The notes beneath the pieces were generated by a model, which saw only the letters and a list, made by a program, of their open reading frames with translations, was not told the DNA's origin and did no database searches. 64,000 nt of DNA, taken from Planctomycetia bacterium (lineage in GTDB: Bacteria; Planctomycetota; Planctomycetia; Pirellulales; UBA1268). The stretch lies in contig JAPLNR010000060.1 in assembly GCA_026401035.1 (NCBI GenBank), positions 124,001 through 188,000 on the forward strand. The letters run 5' to 3'. The number at the start of each line of letters is the position of its first letter. Positions within the stretch are counted from its first letter, which is position 1. Below, piece after piece: positions 39,176-48,781 of the stretch. A program made the position numbers and the translations under genes.

Positions 39176-40369
39176 ATGCGCGGGCCGAGTGCGTGGGTCG
39201 TGGCGGTGTTTGCGGTGGCCTTGGGCGCTGCCGTCGGCGGAAGTTCGGCGGCGCTCGATGCGACGCTTCGGCCCTGGCGGCTCGGCGACTTTGGCCCTGG
39301 GGTGCTCGCGGCGCCCACGGGAGACGCGCCTAAGGCGGATGTGCCGGAATCGACGCATGCGTTCGGCACGATCGGCTCCGGAGCAGAGGGAGAACACGAG
39401 TTCGTGATCGGCAACACGGGCTCCGCGCCGCTGACGCTCACGAAAGGGGCGACGAGCTGCAGTTGCACGGTCAGCGACTTCGAGGCGGCCGACGGCGTTG
39501 CCGAGAACGCGAAGAAAATCGTCGCACCGGGATCGAACACGAAGGTGCGGCTGAAGTGGCGCGGGAAGGGGAGCGGTGGGCCGTTTCGCCAGCAGGCCAC
39601 CGTGTTCACGAATGACCCGCGGCGGCCGGAGATCGCGTTCGTGATCGAGGGAACGGTGGTGCCGACATGGAAGGCCGTGCCGGAATCGATCGTGCTCTCC
39701 CAGATTTCGGCCGGAGCGGCCGTGCAGGCGACCGCCAGAATCTTCACGTTCGGCAAGGATCCGCCAGAAATCGGCAAGCTATCGACCACCGACCCGCAGA
39801 CCTCCCAGTTCTTCTCGCTTTCCTCCGCGCCGCTCGCGGCTCAAGAGATCGCCGCGGAAACCGGGGCCACGGGCGGGTTTTTGCTCAGCGTGGACGTGAA
39901 GCCGGGGCTCCCAATCGGCCCGCTGCGGCAGACGATCACGATGGAACTGCGGATTCCCGAAGAATTGGTCGTCGACTTACCGATCGAGGGGGGCGTGGCC
40001 GGTGATCTTGCATTGGCGGGCAACGCATGGGATTCCTCCCAGCAGGCGCTCCTGCTGGGCACGGTCTCCGGCAAGATCGGCAGCCGTGTCCAGGTGTTCC
40101 TGACCGCCAAGGGACCACACCGGGCGGCGGTGAAACCGGTCGTGCGCGAGGTGGTCCCCAGTTCGCTCGTGGTGGAGGTCGGAGATGGCAAGCCGGTCGG
40201 CAGCGGAGGTGTGATCCGCATCCCGCTCTCGATCACGATCCCACCCGGCAGCCCGCCGGCCAATCACCGCTGTTCGCACCAGGCGCCGGCAGGACGCGTC
40301 GTGCTCGACACCGGCCACCCCGACAGCCCGACACTTACCATCCCCGTCTGTATCGCCATCGGTCCTTGA
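39176..40369 (+). CDS. DUF1573 secreted protein
   Basis: A 397-residue exported protein: a hydrophobic signal segment (WVVAVFAVALGAAVGGSSAA, about 6-25) then beta-rich immunoglobulin-like DUF1573 repeats. The first DUF1573 unit has the standard opening STHAFGTIGSGAEGEHEFVIGNTG, TSCSCTVSDF (two cysteines that may form a disulfide or bind metal) and TVFTNDPRRPEIAFVIEGTV; a second, weaker unit follows. It ends 9 nt before a tetrahaem cytochrome gene, a pairing that suggests a shared envelope process. The start ATG 39176 is preceded by GAGAG; a GTG at 39161 is possible. Confidence 0.85.
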   Translation: MRGPSAWVVAVFAVALGAAVGGSSAALDATLRPWRLGDFGPGVLAAPTGDAPKADVPESTHAFGTIGSGAEGEHEFVIGNTGSAPLTLTKGATSCSCTVSDFEAADGVAENAKKIVAPGSNTKVRLKWRGKGSGGPFRQQATVFTNDPRRPEIAFVIEGTVVPTWKAVPESIVLSQISAGAAVQATARIFTFGKDPPEIGKLSTTDPQTSQFFSLSSAPLAAQEIAAETGATGGFLLSVDVKPGLPIGPLRQTITMELRIPEELVVDLPIEGGVAGDLALAGNAWDSSQQALLLGTVSGKIGSRVQVFLTAKGPHRAAVKPVVREVVPSSLVVEVGDGKPVGSGGVIRIPLSITIPPGSPPANHRCSHQAPAGRVVLDTGHPDSPTLTIPVCIAIGP

Positions 40370-40378
40370 AATTGAACC

Positions 40379-41965
40379 ATGTCAAAGTTTCACCCCCTCC
40401 TCGTTGCGATCCTCTGCCTGCTGAACGCCTGCACGACCGCATGCCTGGCCGCGGAGGCGCTGGCCATCCCGGATCGCGGTGCCAACGTGCCGGCCGAGAC
40501 GGTCGAAACGTTCACCAAGCGAAACGGCTCGATCTTCACCGACTGGCCGACACCAAAAGCCGTCGTGGTGATCACAGGCGAACTCGACGGCTACATCGAG
40601 CCCTGCGGCTGCACCGGGAAGGAAAACCAGAAGGGCGGCCTCAGCCGGCGACAGAATTTTCTGCGGGCGGTGAACACGGCCGGCTGGCCGCTCTTGGCAG
40701 TCGATCTCGGGGGCCAGGTCAGACGCTTCGGCCGGCAGTCCGAGGTGAAATTCCAGTCGATCGCCGACGGGCTGCGGTCGATGGGCTACTCGGCCGTCGG
40801 GCTCGGTCCCGATGACCTGCGGCTCCCGGCCGAGGAATTGGTGGCCGCCGTCGCTCCCGTGGGCGACCAGCCGACGCCATTCTTGAGCGCGAACGTCGGC
40901 CTGCTCGGGCTCGACGCCAATATCACGCCGCGGTTTCGCATCGTCGAAGTCGGCGGACTCCGCATCGGAATCACCAGTGTTCTGGGCGACAAGGAGGCCG
41001 CTCAGATTCGGAACGACGCGGTCGAGGTCCAGCCCGCCGGCAAGGCGCTTGAAAGCGTGGCCGCGGAGCTGAAGAAGGCCGGTTGTTCCCATCAGATCCT
41101 GCTCTCCTGGGCGGATCCGGAGGAAACCAAGGCGCTCGCGGCACGCTATCCGCAGTTCGATCTCGTGGCGACCGCCGGGGGGGGCGACGAACCACCGGCG
41201 CAGCCCGTGATCCTGCCGGGAGGGCGGGTCCGCCTGATCGAACTTGGTCACAAGGGAATGTTCGCGGTCGCCATCGGCTTCTTCGCCGATCAGGCGACAC
41301 CCCTGCGATCGCAACGGGTGCCGCTGGACGCCCGCTGGGGCGAATCGCCGGACATGATCAAACTGCTCGGCGCCTACCAAAACCAGCTCGAGTCGCTCGG
41401 CCTCGCCGGCCTGGGCATCGTGCCGATCCGCCATCCGACCGGCCGGCGTTTTGCCGGCAGCGCCGCCTGCGCGGAATGCCATCAGTCCTCGTATGACATC
41501 TGGATCGACACGCCGCACGCCACCGCCCTCGAAACGCTGGAGGAGCAGTCACCCCGCCGTGACGGGGATCCGGAATGCCTTTCCTGCCACGTCGTCGGCT
41601 GGGCGCCGCAACGCTTCGAACCGTTCGAGGGTGGTTTCGCGAGCATGGCCACCACGCCGCACCTCGCCCACCAGGGCTGTGAAAACTGCCACGGACCGGC
41701 CGCCGCCCACACCGCTGTCGAACGCGGCGACGTGCGGGCGAGCACGACGGAACGCGACCGGCTGCGAAAGGAACTCGTGCTCTCCATCGACACTCCCGAA
41801 GGCAAGCAGAAGGCGATCAACAACTGCCTCGAGTGCCACGACCTCGACAACAGCCCGGAGTTCGACTTCGACACCTACTGGCCGCAGGTCGAACACTCCG
41901 AAGACGAGCCCGCCGCCACTGCGGCGAAAGCCGCGGCGACCGGCGCTTCGGAAAAGGGGAGGTAG
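40379..41965 (+). CDS. Tetrahaem cytochrome c with metallophosphatase-like N-domain
   Basis: A 528-residue exported protein with a signal peptide (LLVAILCLLNACTTACLAAE). The first ~330 residues resemble a calcineurin-like/5'-nucleotidase fold without intact metal ligands that I could confirm; it includes a Cys motif at about 76 (PCGCTGKENQKGGLSRR). The C-terminal part is a cytochrome c554-like domain with four haem-binding CXXCH motifs: CAECH (about 364), CLSCH (400), CENCH (434) and CLECH (483). It should carry electrons in the periplasm. It is 9 nt from the DUF1573 gene and converges with yebC at 9 nt. Confidence 0.85.
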   Translation: MSKFHPLLVAILCLLNACTTACLAAEALAIPDRGANVPAETVETFTKRNGSIFTDWPTPKAVVVITGELDGYIEPCGCTGKENQKGGLSRRQNFLRAVNTAGWPLLAVDLGGQVRRFGRQSEVKFQSIADGLRSMGYSAVGLGPDDLRLPAEELVAAVAPVGDQPTPFLSANVGLLGLDANITPRFRIVEVGGLRIGITSVLGDKEAAQIRNDAVEVQPAGKALESVAAELKKAGCSHQILLSWADPEETKALAARYPQFDLVATAGGGDEPPAQPVILPGGRVRLIELGHKGMFAVAIGFFADQATPLRSQRVPLDARWGESPDMIKLLGAYQNQLESLGLAGLGIVPIRHPTGRRFAGSAACAECHQSSYDIWIDTPHATALETLEEQSPRRDGDPECLSCHVVGWAPQRFEPFEGGFASMATTPHLAHQGCENCHGPAAAHTAVERGDVRASTTERDRLRKELVLSIDTPEGKQKAINNCLECHDLDNSPEFDFDTYWPQVEHSEDEPAATAAKAAATGASEKGR

Positions 41966-41974
41966 ATCCTTCCG

Positions 41975-42724
41975 TCACCCCAACTGGGCCATTGCCTCGT
42001 CCGGGATGCTGAAGTTGGCCGACACGCTCTGGACGTCGTCGTGGTCGTCGAGCCGCTCCATCAGGGTCAGCACCTTGCGGGCGGTGTCAACGTCCTCAAC
42101 TTCGACGGAGTTGGTGGGGATCCTCACGATTTCGTTCGAGTCGACCGTCAGGCCCGCGGCCTGGATGGCGTCGATCACGGCGGCCATCACCTGCGGCTCG
42201 CAGGTCACCTCCCAACGGTCGCCGTTGAGCTTCACGTCGTCGGCGCCGGCCTCGAGGGCGATCTCCATGAGCCGATCCTCGCTGCACGAGGCCTGCGGCA
42301 CACGCACGAGCCCCTTGCGCAGAAAAAGATAGGCGACACAACCGGTGCCTCCCAGTTTGCCGTCGCACATTTCGAAAATCTTGCGGACCTCGGGGGCGGT
42401 CCGGTTCTTGTTGTCGGTGAGTATCTCGCACATCACTGCCACGCCACCGGCGGCGTAGCCCTCGTAGATCGATTCCTCGAGGTTGCCTCCCTTGAGTTCA
42501 CCGATGCCCGTCTTGATGGCCCGCTGGATGTTGTCCTTGGGCATGCTCACCGCCTTGGCGGCGTCGATGGCATACCGGAGACGGAGATTGGCATCGGGGT
42601 CGGGGCCTCCATGCTTGGCGGCCACGATGATCGCCTTGGCGAGCTTGCTCCAGAGCTTGCCACGCTTGGCATCGATCAGCGACTTCTTGCGGGAGATGTT
42701 CGCCCAGTGTGAATGCCCGGCCAC
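41975..42724 (-). CDS. YebC/PmpR family protein
   Basis: A 249-residue member of the YebC/TACO1 family, regarded as transcriptional regulators and also as translation factors that relieve ribosome stalling. The N-terminal family motif AGHSHWANISRKKSLIDAKRGK is complete, followed by GGPDPDANLRLRYAIDAAKA and GYAAGGVAVMCEILTDNKNR. Its length matches the family. The start is GTG at 42724 with AGGAGG 8 nt upstream. It lies at the end of the co-directional nusA-infB-rbfA run, 59 nt after the HhH-like gene, which is consistent with a translation role. Confidence 0.94.
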   Translation of the reverse strand: MAGHSHWANISRKKSLIDAKRGKLWSKLAKAIIVAAKHGGPDPDANLRLRYAIDAAKAVSMPKDNIQRAIKTGIGELKGGNLEESIYEGYAAGGVAVMCEILTDNKNRTAPEVRKIFEMCDGKLGGTGCVAYLFLRKGLVRVPQASCSEDRLMEIALEAGADDVKLNGDRWEVTCEPQVMAAVIDAIQAAGLTVDSNEIVRIPTNSVEVEDVDTARKVLTLMERLDDHDDVQSVSANFSIPDEAMAQLG

Positions 42725-42783
42725 GTGCGTTGCCTCCTGATACCTCTTGGTGCCTCGTGAATCCGCCTGTTCGGCGGGCCTTC

Positions 42784-43986
42784 CTAGCGGGGCTTGCGCC
42801 GCGCCAGTTGGGCGGAGTGCCGAGCCGCTGCCGGCTTCGCGACACCGCCCTTGGCCGTCCCGCTCTTCGACGCGGTCGATCCCTTCGCCGCCGCCGGCTT
42901 CTTGGGTGGCTTACCAGCCGGCTTGGCCTTCGACACCGGGGCCGGTTTGGCGGCTTTCGCTTCCGGCTTTTTCGGAGCCGAAGCCTTCCTGAGATCGGCC
43001 TTGCCGGCGGCCTCCACCTCCACATGGGGCTTGATCGTGATCGGCTTGCCCACATTGGGCTTTACGACAAACGGCTTCGGTCCGGGCTTCGATCCGGGGA
43101 TCGGCTTGCCATCGGCGGTGCGCTTGGGGCCGGAGCCGGGCGGGGGCAGGGGAGTCTTTCCTGCCGGACGAGCTGCCGCCTGCGGACCTGCGGGGCGGTG
43201 CTCCTCGGCAGCCGTCCGGGCAGCCTCTGCGGCACGCTGTCCCTGTTTGCCCGGAGCCGGGGGCGGCGGGTTCGGTGCCGGCAGCGATTCGCCCCGCTTG
43301 GGAAAGCGGTCCTTGGCCACCGGATTGACCGCCTGCAACACCTTCTTGACGGTGGCACCGTGGAGGTTGGTCAGCACTTCGACACCAAACTGGTGGAGCA
43401 GCGAACTGAATTCAACTCCGGACTTCTTGGGCACAAACCGCTCGAGGCCGGCCACCTTTCCGGAATCGTATTCCTCCTGCGAGATGATGCCCGCGAGATA
43501 GAGCGCCGACAGGGCCCCGCGATCGAGCGGCATGAAGTGCCCGCCAAGACCGGTTAAGGCAACGTAGTGCACCACGAAGGGCGGAATGCCGTGGAGGTGC
43601 TCGAGGGTCTTGAGGCCGTGCGCGATCGAGTGCTTCTTGGCATTCTCGAGGGAAAAGTTGTACGTCGACTCGAAGACACCCTGCAGCACCCGCCGCAGTG
43701 CCAGAGCCGCCCGCGCCGGATCGGGCAGGTCCTGAAGGGCCTCGCCCAGTTCGGCCACCGTCGTGACCCGAACCTCGTTCAGATCGAAGTAACTTTGCAG
43801 CAATCGCTGGAGCGCCTTCTCGGCCAACTCATAGGGCGCATCCTCGAGGCAGCAGGCGTAGAGCACCTGCTCCAGAATCGGCCGACTGACGTTCGGCGCA
43901 ACCGGCTTGTATTGCGCTCGCAGCGCCTTGTGCATCTTGGCGATCAACTGCTGGCGGTTGGGCTGCTGACTTTTCGATGTGCTCAT
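42784..43986 (-). CDS. HhH/DNA-glycosylase-like domain fused to a basic Ala/Lys/Pro tail
   Basis: A 400-residue protein. Residues ~1-215 resemble the helical endonuclease III (HhH-GPD) fold: LEQVLYACCLEDAPYELAEK, then the hairpin-like LHGIPPFVVHYVALTGLGGHF and PLDRGALSALYLAGII, where the glycosylase aspartate would stand (D). The catalytic lysine and an iron-sulfur cluster are not seen, so enzymatic activity is doubtful. Residues ~225-400 are Pro, Ala and Lys-rich, like the H1-type or RNA-binding tails found in planctomycetes. Its start overlaps the rbfA stop (ATGA), so it is co-translated with infB and rbfA. The fold assignment is my reading, not proven. Confidence 0.6.
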   Translation of the reverse strand: MSTSKSQQPNRQQLIAKMHKALRAQYKPVAPNVSRPILEQVLYACCLEDAPYELAEKALQRLLQSYFDLNEVRVTTVAELGEALQDLPDPARAALALRRVLQGVFESTYNFSLENAKKHSIAHGLKTLEHLHGIPPFVVHYVALTGLGGHFMPLDRGALSALYLAGIISQEEYDSGKVAGLERFVPKKSGVEFSSLLHQFGVEVLTNLHGATVKKVLQAVNPVAKDRFPKRGESLPAPNPPPPAPGKQGQRAAEAARTAAEEHRPAGPQAAARPAGKTPLPPPGSGPKRTADGKPIPGSKPGPKPFVVKPNVGKPITIKPHVEVEAAGKADLRKASAPKKPEAKAAKPAPVSKAKPAGKPPKKPAAAKGSTASKSGTAKGGVAKPAAARHSAQLARRKPR

Positions 43987-44423
43987 GCCTTTTCCTGGGG
44001 ATCGTCCTGAAGATCCGCCTCTGCGGCGACTCCTGTACCGTGGGATTCAACTGCGATTTCGGCAGGAAATTCCTCCTGCTCCGGGGGCAGCACCTCGTCG
44101 AGCATCCGGGCAATCTCGATGGAATGCTTGACGCCCGGGTCGATTTTGAAGGCCAGCCGCGGCGTATACCGCGTTTCGATGCGGTCGGCGATCTGGGCCT
44201 GCAGAAAGCCGGCCGAACTGGCCAGCCCACGCAGGGCGAGCTCCTGCTTTGCAGGGCTGCCCATCACCGACACGTGCACCGTCGCATTGCGCATGTCCGG
44301 CGCCATTTCCACGCGCGTCACGGTGACGTCCTGGACGCGCGGATCGCGAACCTGGGTCAGGATGGCCATGCTCACCACCTCCCTCACCGCCTCCGCCGCC
44401 TTCAGTTGACGCCGCGTGCTCAC
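43983..44423 (-). CDS. rbfA: Ribosome-binding factor A
   Basis: RbfA matures the 5' end of 16S rRNA on the 30S subunit. The 146-residue protein has the KH-like core: QLKAAEAVREVVSMAILTQV, DPRVQDVTVTRVEMAPDMRN, then a C-terminal acidic extension (PPEQEEFPAEIAVES) longer than in E. coli. The start is GTG at 44423, which overlaps the infB stop TGA (GTGA), matching the usual infB-rbfA order; the longer upstream reading has no homology. Its own stop overlaps the ATG of the HhH-like gene. The ribosome-binding site is weak, consistent with translational coupling. Confidence 0.9.
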   Translation of the reverse strand: MSTRRQLKAAEAVREVVSMAILTQVRDPRVQDVTVTRVEMAPDMRNATVHVSVMGSPAKQELALRGLASSAGFLQAQIADRIETRYTPRLAFKIDPGVKHSIEIARMLDEVLPPEQEEFPAEIAVESHGTGVAAEADLQDDPQEKA

Positions 44424-47101
44424 GAGAGAGTCCGTGCGACTTCCTCGATCCGGTAGCACTCGAGGATGTCGCCCTCCTTGATGTCGTTGAACCCCGCCAG
44501 CTTGATGCCGCATTCGAGACCGTCACGAACCTCGCGGGCGTCGTCCTTTTCCCGCTTCAGCGACTCGAGGCCATATTCGCCGATCACCCGGCTGTCGCGG
44601 ATCACCCGCATCCGGCCATTGCGGGCGATGACGCCGCCGATCACACGGCAGCCGGCGATCACACCGAGGCGGCTGATCGAGTAGGTCCGCTGCACGACGG
44701 CCCGTCCCAGGTCTGTCTCCCGCTTCTCGGGGGCCAACATTCCCTCGAGGGCGTTCTTCAGGTCGTCGGTCACCTGGTAGATGATCTCGTAGCGCCGCAC
44801 CTGGACACCGCGATCTTCCGCCAGGGAGCGGGCACGCTCATCGGGCACCACGTTGAAGCCGATGATGACCGCGTCGGATGCGTCGGCCAACTGCACGTCA
44901 GCCTCGGTGATGCCACCGACGGTTGCCTGGAGCACGCGGATCTTGACCTCGGGATGCTCGAGCTTCGTGAGTTCCTTCAGGATCGCCTCGATCGAACCGC
45001 GAACATCGGCCCGCAGGATCAGGTTGAGCGTCGGCGCCTTCTCCGCCCCCAGGCGGTCATGGAGATTTTCAAGCGTGACATGCACGGGAGCGCCGATCAG
45101 GCTGCTGTGCCGGCGAATGTCACTCCGCTTGAGGGCCACCTCGCGGGCCATGGCGATCGAATCCACCACCTGAAAACGATCACCCGCGCCCGGTGCGATG
45201 TCGAGGCCGCTGACGAACACTGGTTGCGACGGCCCCGCTTCGGTCAACTTCTTCCTCTTGCCGAGCGTGTCGACCATCGATTTGACGTGGCCGCTGGCCT
45301 CGCCGCAGACGATCGCATCGCCGACCCGCAGCGTGCCCTTCTGCACCAGCAGACAGGCCATCACGCCCCGCCCCTCGTGGATCGAGGCATCGAGACAGAC
45401 GCCGGCGGCCAGACGGTCGGGATTGGCCCGCAGGTCGTGCAGTTCCGCGATCGTGAGCAGCGTGTCGAGCAGGTGATCCATACCCTCGCCGGTGAGGGCA
45501 CTCGTTTTGACGACCTCCGTCTCGCCACCCCACTCGGTCGGCAGCAATTCATTGGCGGCCAACTGCTGGTAGACCCGTTGCACGTCGATGCCCGGAAGGT
45601 CGATTTTGTTGATGCAGACGACGATCGGCACGCCGGCCGCCTTGGCATGGCTGATCGCCTCCTCCGTCTGCGGCATGAGGCCGTCATCGGCCGCCACCAC
45701 GAGCACGGCGCAGTCGGTCACATTGGCCCCACGCGCCCGCATCTGCGTGAAGGCTTCGTGGCCGGGAGTATCGACGAACGTAATCGGGCTGCCGTTCCGC
45801 TGAACCGTATAGGCCCGCATGTGCTGGGTGATGCCGCCGCTCTCACGCGACGCCACATCCATACCGAGAATGCGATCGAGCAGCGACGTCTTGCCGTGAT
45901 CGACATGGCCCAAAAACGTCACGACCGGCGCCCGCGACACGCGGAGCGTCGGATCCTCGTCCATGGCGTCGAAGCCGGCGAGGAGTTCCTTTTCCAGATC
46001 CTCGGCCGTTTTGAGGTCGAGCTGCACGCCCAGTTCCGCTGCCAACAATTCGACCATGTCGCGATCGAGCATCGCGCCCATGCTGGGCATCGTTTCCATG
46101 CCGAAGGACAGCAGCTTCTTGAGCACTTCGCTGGCGGACAGACCGATGGCCTCCGAGAAGGCCCGGACGGTGCAGGGCACCTGGATCGATGCGTTGGTCT
46201 TTCGCGGAGCGGCAGTCGACACCGTGGAGCCCCGCCGTTGCCGCGGCCCACGGCGACGACGCAGGCGATCTTCTTCGTCACCAATGCCCCGTGACTCGCC
46301 GCCGCGTTTGCGGTTGAGTTGCCGCGCATCGCGGCCGCCAAGCACGTCATCCTTCCCCGGCTGAGCCTTGGTTGGCGTACGGCGTGGCCGCACCCCCGGC
46401 TCCATCGGCGGCGGAACCGGCACCATGCCGGGACCACCACGCGTGCCGCCCCTCAGCGGCGCGCCACCCGGTCCGCGGAGTCGCGCCGCGTCGGCCTGTC
46501 GCTGTTCGTGCTTCCGCATGTGGTCAGCAAGCGGTTTGGCACCGCCCGCCTTGGCGCTGCGGATGGCGTCGAGCGGCAGCTTCACGTCTGGCTTTTGAGC
46601 GACCGGCTCCTGTGGCCCACGCGACAACGGCGGCTGTCTGGCGGAAACGGGCATCGGTGCAAGCTTGAAGGCCGGTCGCGGGACCGGCTTTGGCCCCTCG
46701 CTCGACCGCTGCACAACGGGGCCGCCGACACGCGGACCGAGCGGGCGGGGCCGAACGTCGATCGGCGCGGCCGTAGCCGCAGCCGGCTTCGGCTCCGCTG
46801 CAGGAGGCGCTTCCGGGGGCTTGCCTCGAGCCACTCCCGCCGGAGCGATGTAATCCTCTCGCTTGAGCGTGCCTGGAGCTACCGGACGGGAAACGGGCAC
46901 GACCTTGGGCGCCACCGGCACGGGCGCCGCGGGCGGCCGCGATTTCGCCGCGATGAATTCCTTGAGCTTGGCGACTTCCTCGTCGCTCATGCTCGCCAGC
47001 GCCGAGCCTTTGTCTTGAATGCCTGCGCGCGTGCAGAGTTCGACCAGCTCCTTGCTGTCGATTTTCAGTTCTTTCGCCAGTGTGTAGATGCGAACCGCCA
47101 C
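44420..47101 (-). CDS. infB: Translation initiation factor IF-2
   Basis: IF-2 is the GTPase that brings initiator tRNA to the ribosome. The 893-residue protein has an N-terminal IF2_N domain ([20 protein letters not shown]), a long Pro/Ala/Arg-rich linker (about 60-310), then the G domain with [12 protein letters not shown] (about 398), DTPGHEAF and NKIDLPGID, and domains II-IV. It starts at GTG 47101 with GAGG 6 nt upstream. nusA precedes it by 108 nt and rbfA overlaps it by 4 bp; rimP and ylxR, often present in this block in other bacteria, are missing between nusA and infB. Confidence 0.96.
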   Translation of the reverse strand: MAVRIYTLAKELKIDSKELVELCTRAGIQDKGSALASMSDEEVAKLKEFIAAKSRPPAAPVPVAPKVVPVSRPVAPGTLKREDYIAPAGVARGKPPEAPPAAEPKPAAATAAPIDVRPRPLGPRVGGPVVQRSSEGPKPVPRPAFKLAPMPVSARQPPLSRGPQEPVAQKPDVKLPLDAIRSAKAGGAKPLADHMRKHEQRQADAARLRGPGGAPLRGGTRGGPGMVPVPPPMEPGVRPRRTPTKAQPGKDDVLGGRDARQLNRKRGGESRGIGDEEDRLRRRRGPRQRRGSTVSTAAPRKTNASIQVPCTVRAFSEAIGLSASEVLKKLLSFGMETMPSMGAMLDRDMVELLAAELGVQLDLKTAEDLEKELLAGFDAMDEDPTLRVSRAPVVTFLGHVDHGKTSLLDRILGMDVASRESGGITQHMRAYTVQRNGSPITFVDTPGHEAFTQMRARGANVTDCAVLVVAADDGLMPQTEEAISHAKAAGVPIVVCINKIDLPGIDVQRVYQQLAANELLPTEWGGETEVVKTSALTGEGMDHLLDTLLTIAELHDLRANPDRLAAGVCLDASIHEGRGVMACLLVQKGTLRVGDAIVCGEASGHVKSMVDTLGKRKKLTEAGPSQPVFVSGLDIAPGAGDRFQVVDSIAMAREVALKRSDIRRHSSLIGAPVHVTLENLHDRLGAEKAPTLNLILRADVRGSIEAILKELTKLEHPEVKIRVLQATVGGITEADVQLADASDAVIIGFNVVPDERARSLAEDRGVQVRRYEIIYQVTDDLKNALEGMLAPEKRETDLGRAVVQRTYSISRLGVIAGCRVIGGVIARNGRMRVIRDSRVIGEYGLESLKREKDDAREVRDGLECGIKLAGFNDIKEGDILECYRIEEVARTLS

Positions 47102-47209
47102 GCAAACCTCATTCCGCCTGCAAAACCAGTTGTTCTATCCTCGCCACCGCTCCCGACAGAATCAAACCGCCCTCGAATCAAACCACATTTGAGCATCATC
47201 GTGCACCCG

Positions 47210-48532
47210 CTAACCCCCGGCGTCGCCAGCGACCGCGTCGGCACCGCCGGCCACGATCACGTCAACGCCTTCGGCGCTCTGGCCAGCGGCCTGGACGGCA
47301 GCCTCGGCCGCATCGGCATCGGCCGTCGCCTTATCGATCCGCTCCTGCTCACGATGCTTCCGCCGCTCATCGGCAGCCGCCACCTCCGCCATGGCAGCCC
47401 GCTTTTCAGCCTCGTTCACGATTTTTTCGACGGCATCGGCAGAGAGCCCGCCCATCTCCATCAAATCGTCAGGCTCGATCACGGAAAGATCATCGTACGA
47501 CAGAAAGCCTTCGCCCACGAGACGCTCTGCCACTGACTCGTCGAGTCCCTCGATGGACGAGAAGCCGGTGACGGCCCGCTCGATCTGCTGATCGAGTTCC
47601 TCGCGGGTCATGATCTCGATATCCCAGCCACAGAGTTTGCTCGCGAGGCGGACATTCTGGCCACGCCGGCCGATCGCCAACGACAATTGATCCTCGCGAA
47701 CGAGCACAATGCCGCGGCCGAGCATCTGACAGAGAATCACCTCGTCGACCTCAGCTGGCTGCAGCGCGTTCGGCACGAGCACCTGGAGATCGTCGCTCCA
47801 TCGCACGATGTCGATCCGCTCGCCGCCAAGTTCCTCGACGATGTTTTTGATGCGATTCCCGCGAACTCCGACGCACGCGCCAACGCAATCGACCCGCGAA
47901 TCGGAGCTTATGACCGCCACCTTGCTGCGATAGCCGGGCTCCCGGGAGATCGCGCGAATCTCGATCACGCCATCGGCGATCTCCGGAATCTCCTGCTCGA
48001 AGAGACGCTGAACCAGTTGTGGGCGAATGCGCGACAGGATGATCTTCACCCGGCTGCCCACCTTCCGAACCTCGAAGATGGTCGCGCGAACCCGTTCGTT
48101 GGGATGGTACGACTCTCCCGGAATCTGCTCGCTGCGGGGCAGAATGGCCTCGGTTCCACCGAGCGTGACGGTGGCGGTCGCCCCCTCGAAACGGGAGACG
48201 ACTCCGGACACCATCTGGCCGATCTGCTCCTCGAACTCGTCGTGAATCGAGTCCCGCTCGGCCTCACGGATCTTTTGAATGATGACCTGTTTGGCGGTCT
48301 GGGCGCCGATGCGTCCCGACAACTCCTGCGTGTCGATTTCAACGCCGTCACGAGTGCCGCTGAGGCGGCCGTCGACTCGGTCGATCGCGATCGTGATGTT
48401 GGATTCTTCGCCGTACTGGCGGGTCAGGGCCGTGACGAGCGCCGACTCGATCGCCTGAAAGACGATTTCCTTCTCGATGTTCTTGTCGCGATGGATCGCG
48501 TCGACAATGCGGAGAATTTCTTCTGGCTTCAT
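47210..48532 (-). CDS. nusA: Transcription termination/antitermination factor NusA
   Basis: NusA binds RNA polymerase and modulates pausing, termination and antitermination. The 440-residue protein has the N-terminal polymerase-binding domain (about 1-130), an S1 domain ([20 protein letters not shown]), two KH domains ([40 protein letters not shown]) and an acidic Ala/Glu-rich C-terminal part containing one helix-hairpin-like repeat ([20 protein letters not shown]). A candidate promoter and a leader hairpin lie upstream, 90-190 nt before the ATG. Confidence 0.95.
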   Translation of the reverse strand: MKPEEILRIVDAIHRDKNIEKEIVFQAIESALVTALTRQYGEESNITIAIDRVDGRLSGTRDGVEIDTQELSGRIGAQTAKQVIIQKIREAERDSIHDEFEEQIGQMVSGVVSRFEGATATVTLGGTEAILPRSEQIPGESYHPNERVRATIFEVRKVGSRVKIILSRIRPQLVQRLFEQEIPEIADGVIEIRAISREPGYRSKVAVISSDSRVDCVGACVGVRGNRIKNIVEELGGERIDIVRWSDDLQVLVPNALQPAEVDEVILCQMLGRGIVLVREDQLSLAIGRRGQNVRLASKLCGWDIEIMTREELDQQIERAVTGFSSIEGLDESVAERLVGEGFLSYDDLSVIEPDDLMEMGGLSADAVEKIVNEAEKRAAMAEVAAADERRKHREQERIDKATADADAAEAAVQAAGQSAEGVDVIVAGGADAVAGDAGG

Positions 48533-48622
48533 GTGGCTCTCGGAGATCGCTTCGCGTGCGTATCGGCAATGATGGGACTATGGACTGCCGGCGAACCGAC
48601 GCCATAACCGACCAGGGCGCCG

Positions 48623-48645
48623 AAACACCCTACGATTGGGTGTTT
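48623..48645 (-). promoter_or_regulatory. Hairpin in the nusA leader
   Basis: AAACACCC (48623-48630) and GGGTGTTT (48638-48645) form a perfect 8-bp stem with a 7-nt loop, within the predicted nusA transcript. No T-run follows in either direction, so it is more likely a leader structure than a terminator. Confidence 0.45.
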
Positions 48646-48696
48646 GGAAGCGTATTCCGCGAACCAGCAGCCACGTGCACTTGACGCAACCCGTGA

Positions 48697-48725
48697 AAGT
48701 TATTGAACCTGCGTCCAACTGTCAA
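48697..48725 (-). promoter_or_regulatory. Candidate sigma-70 promoter for nusA
   Basis: On the minus strand TTGACA (48725-48720, perfect -35), a 17-bp spacer and TAACTT (48702-48697; 3 of 6) precede the nusA start by about 165 nt, leaving room for the leader hairpin. It could drive nusA-infB-rbfA. Confidence 0.5.
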
Positions 48726-48781
48726 GCAGCCCATCGGCATCGCGAGGTCGGCGGCAATCGCCCGCCCCGCTGTTTCCTGCG

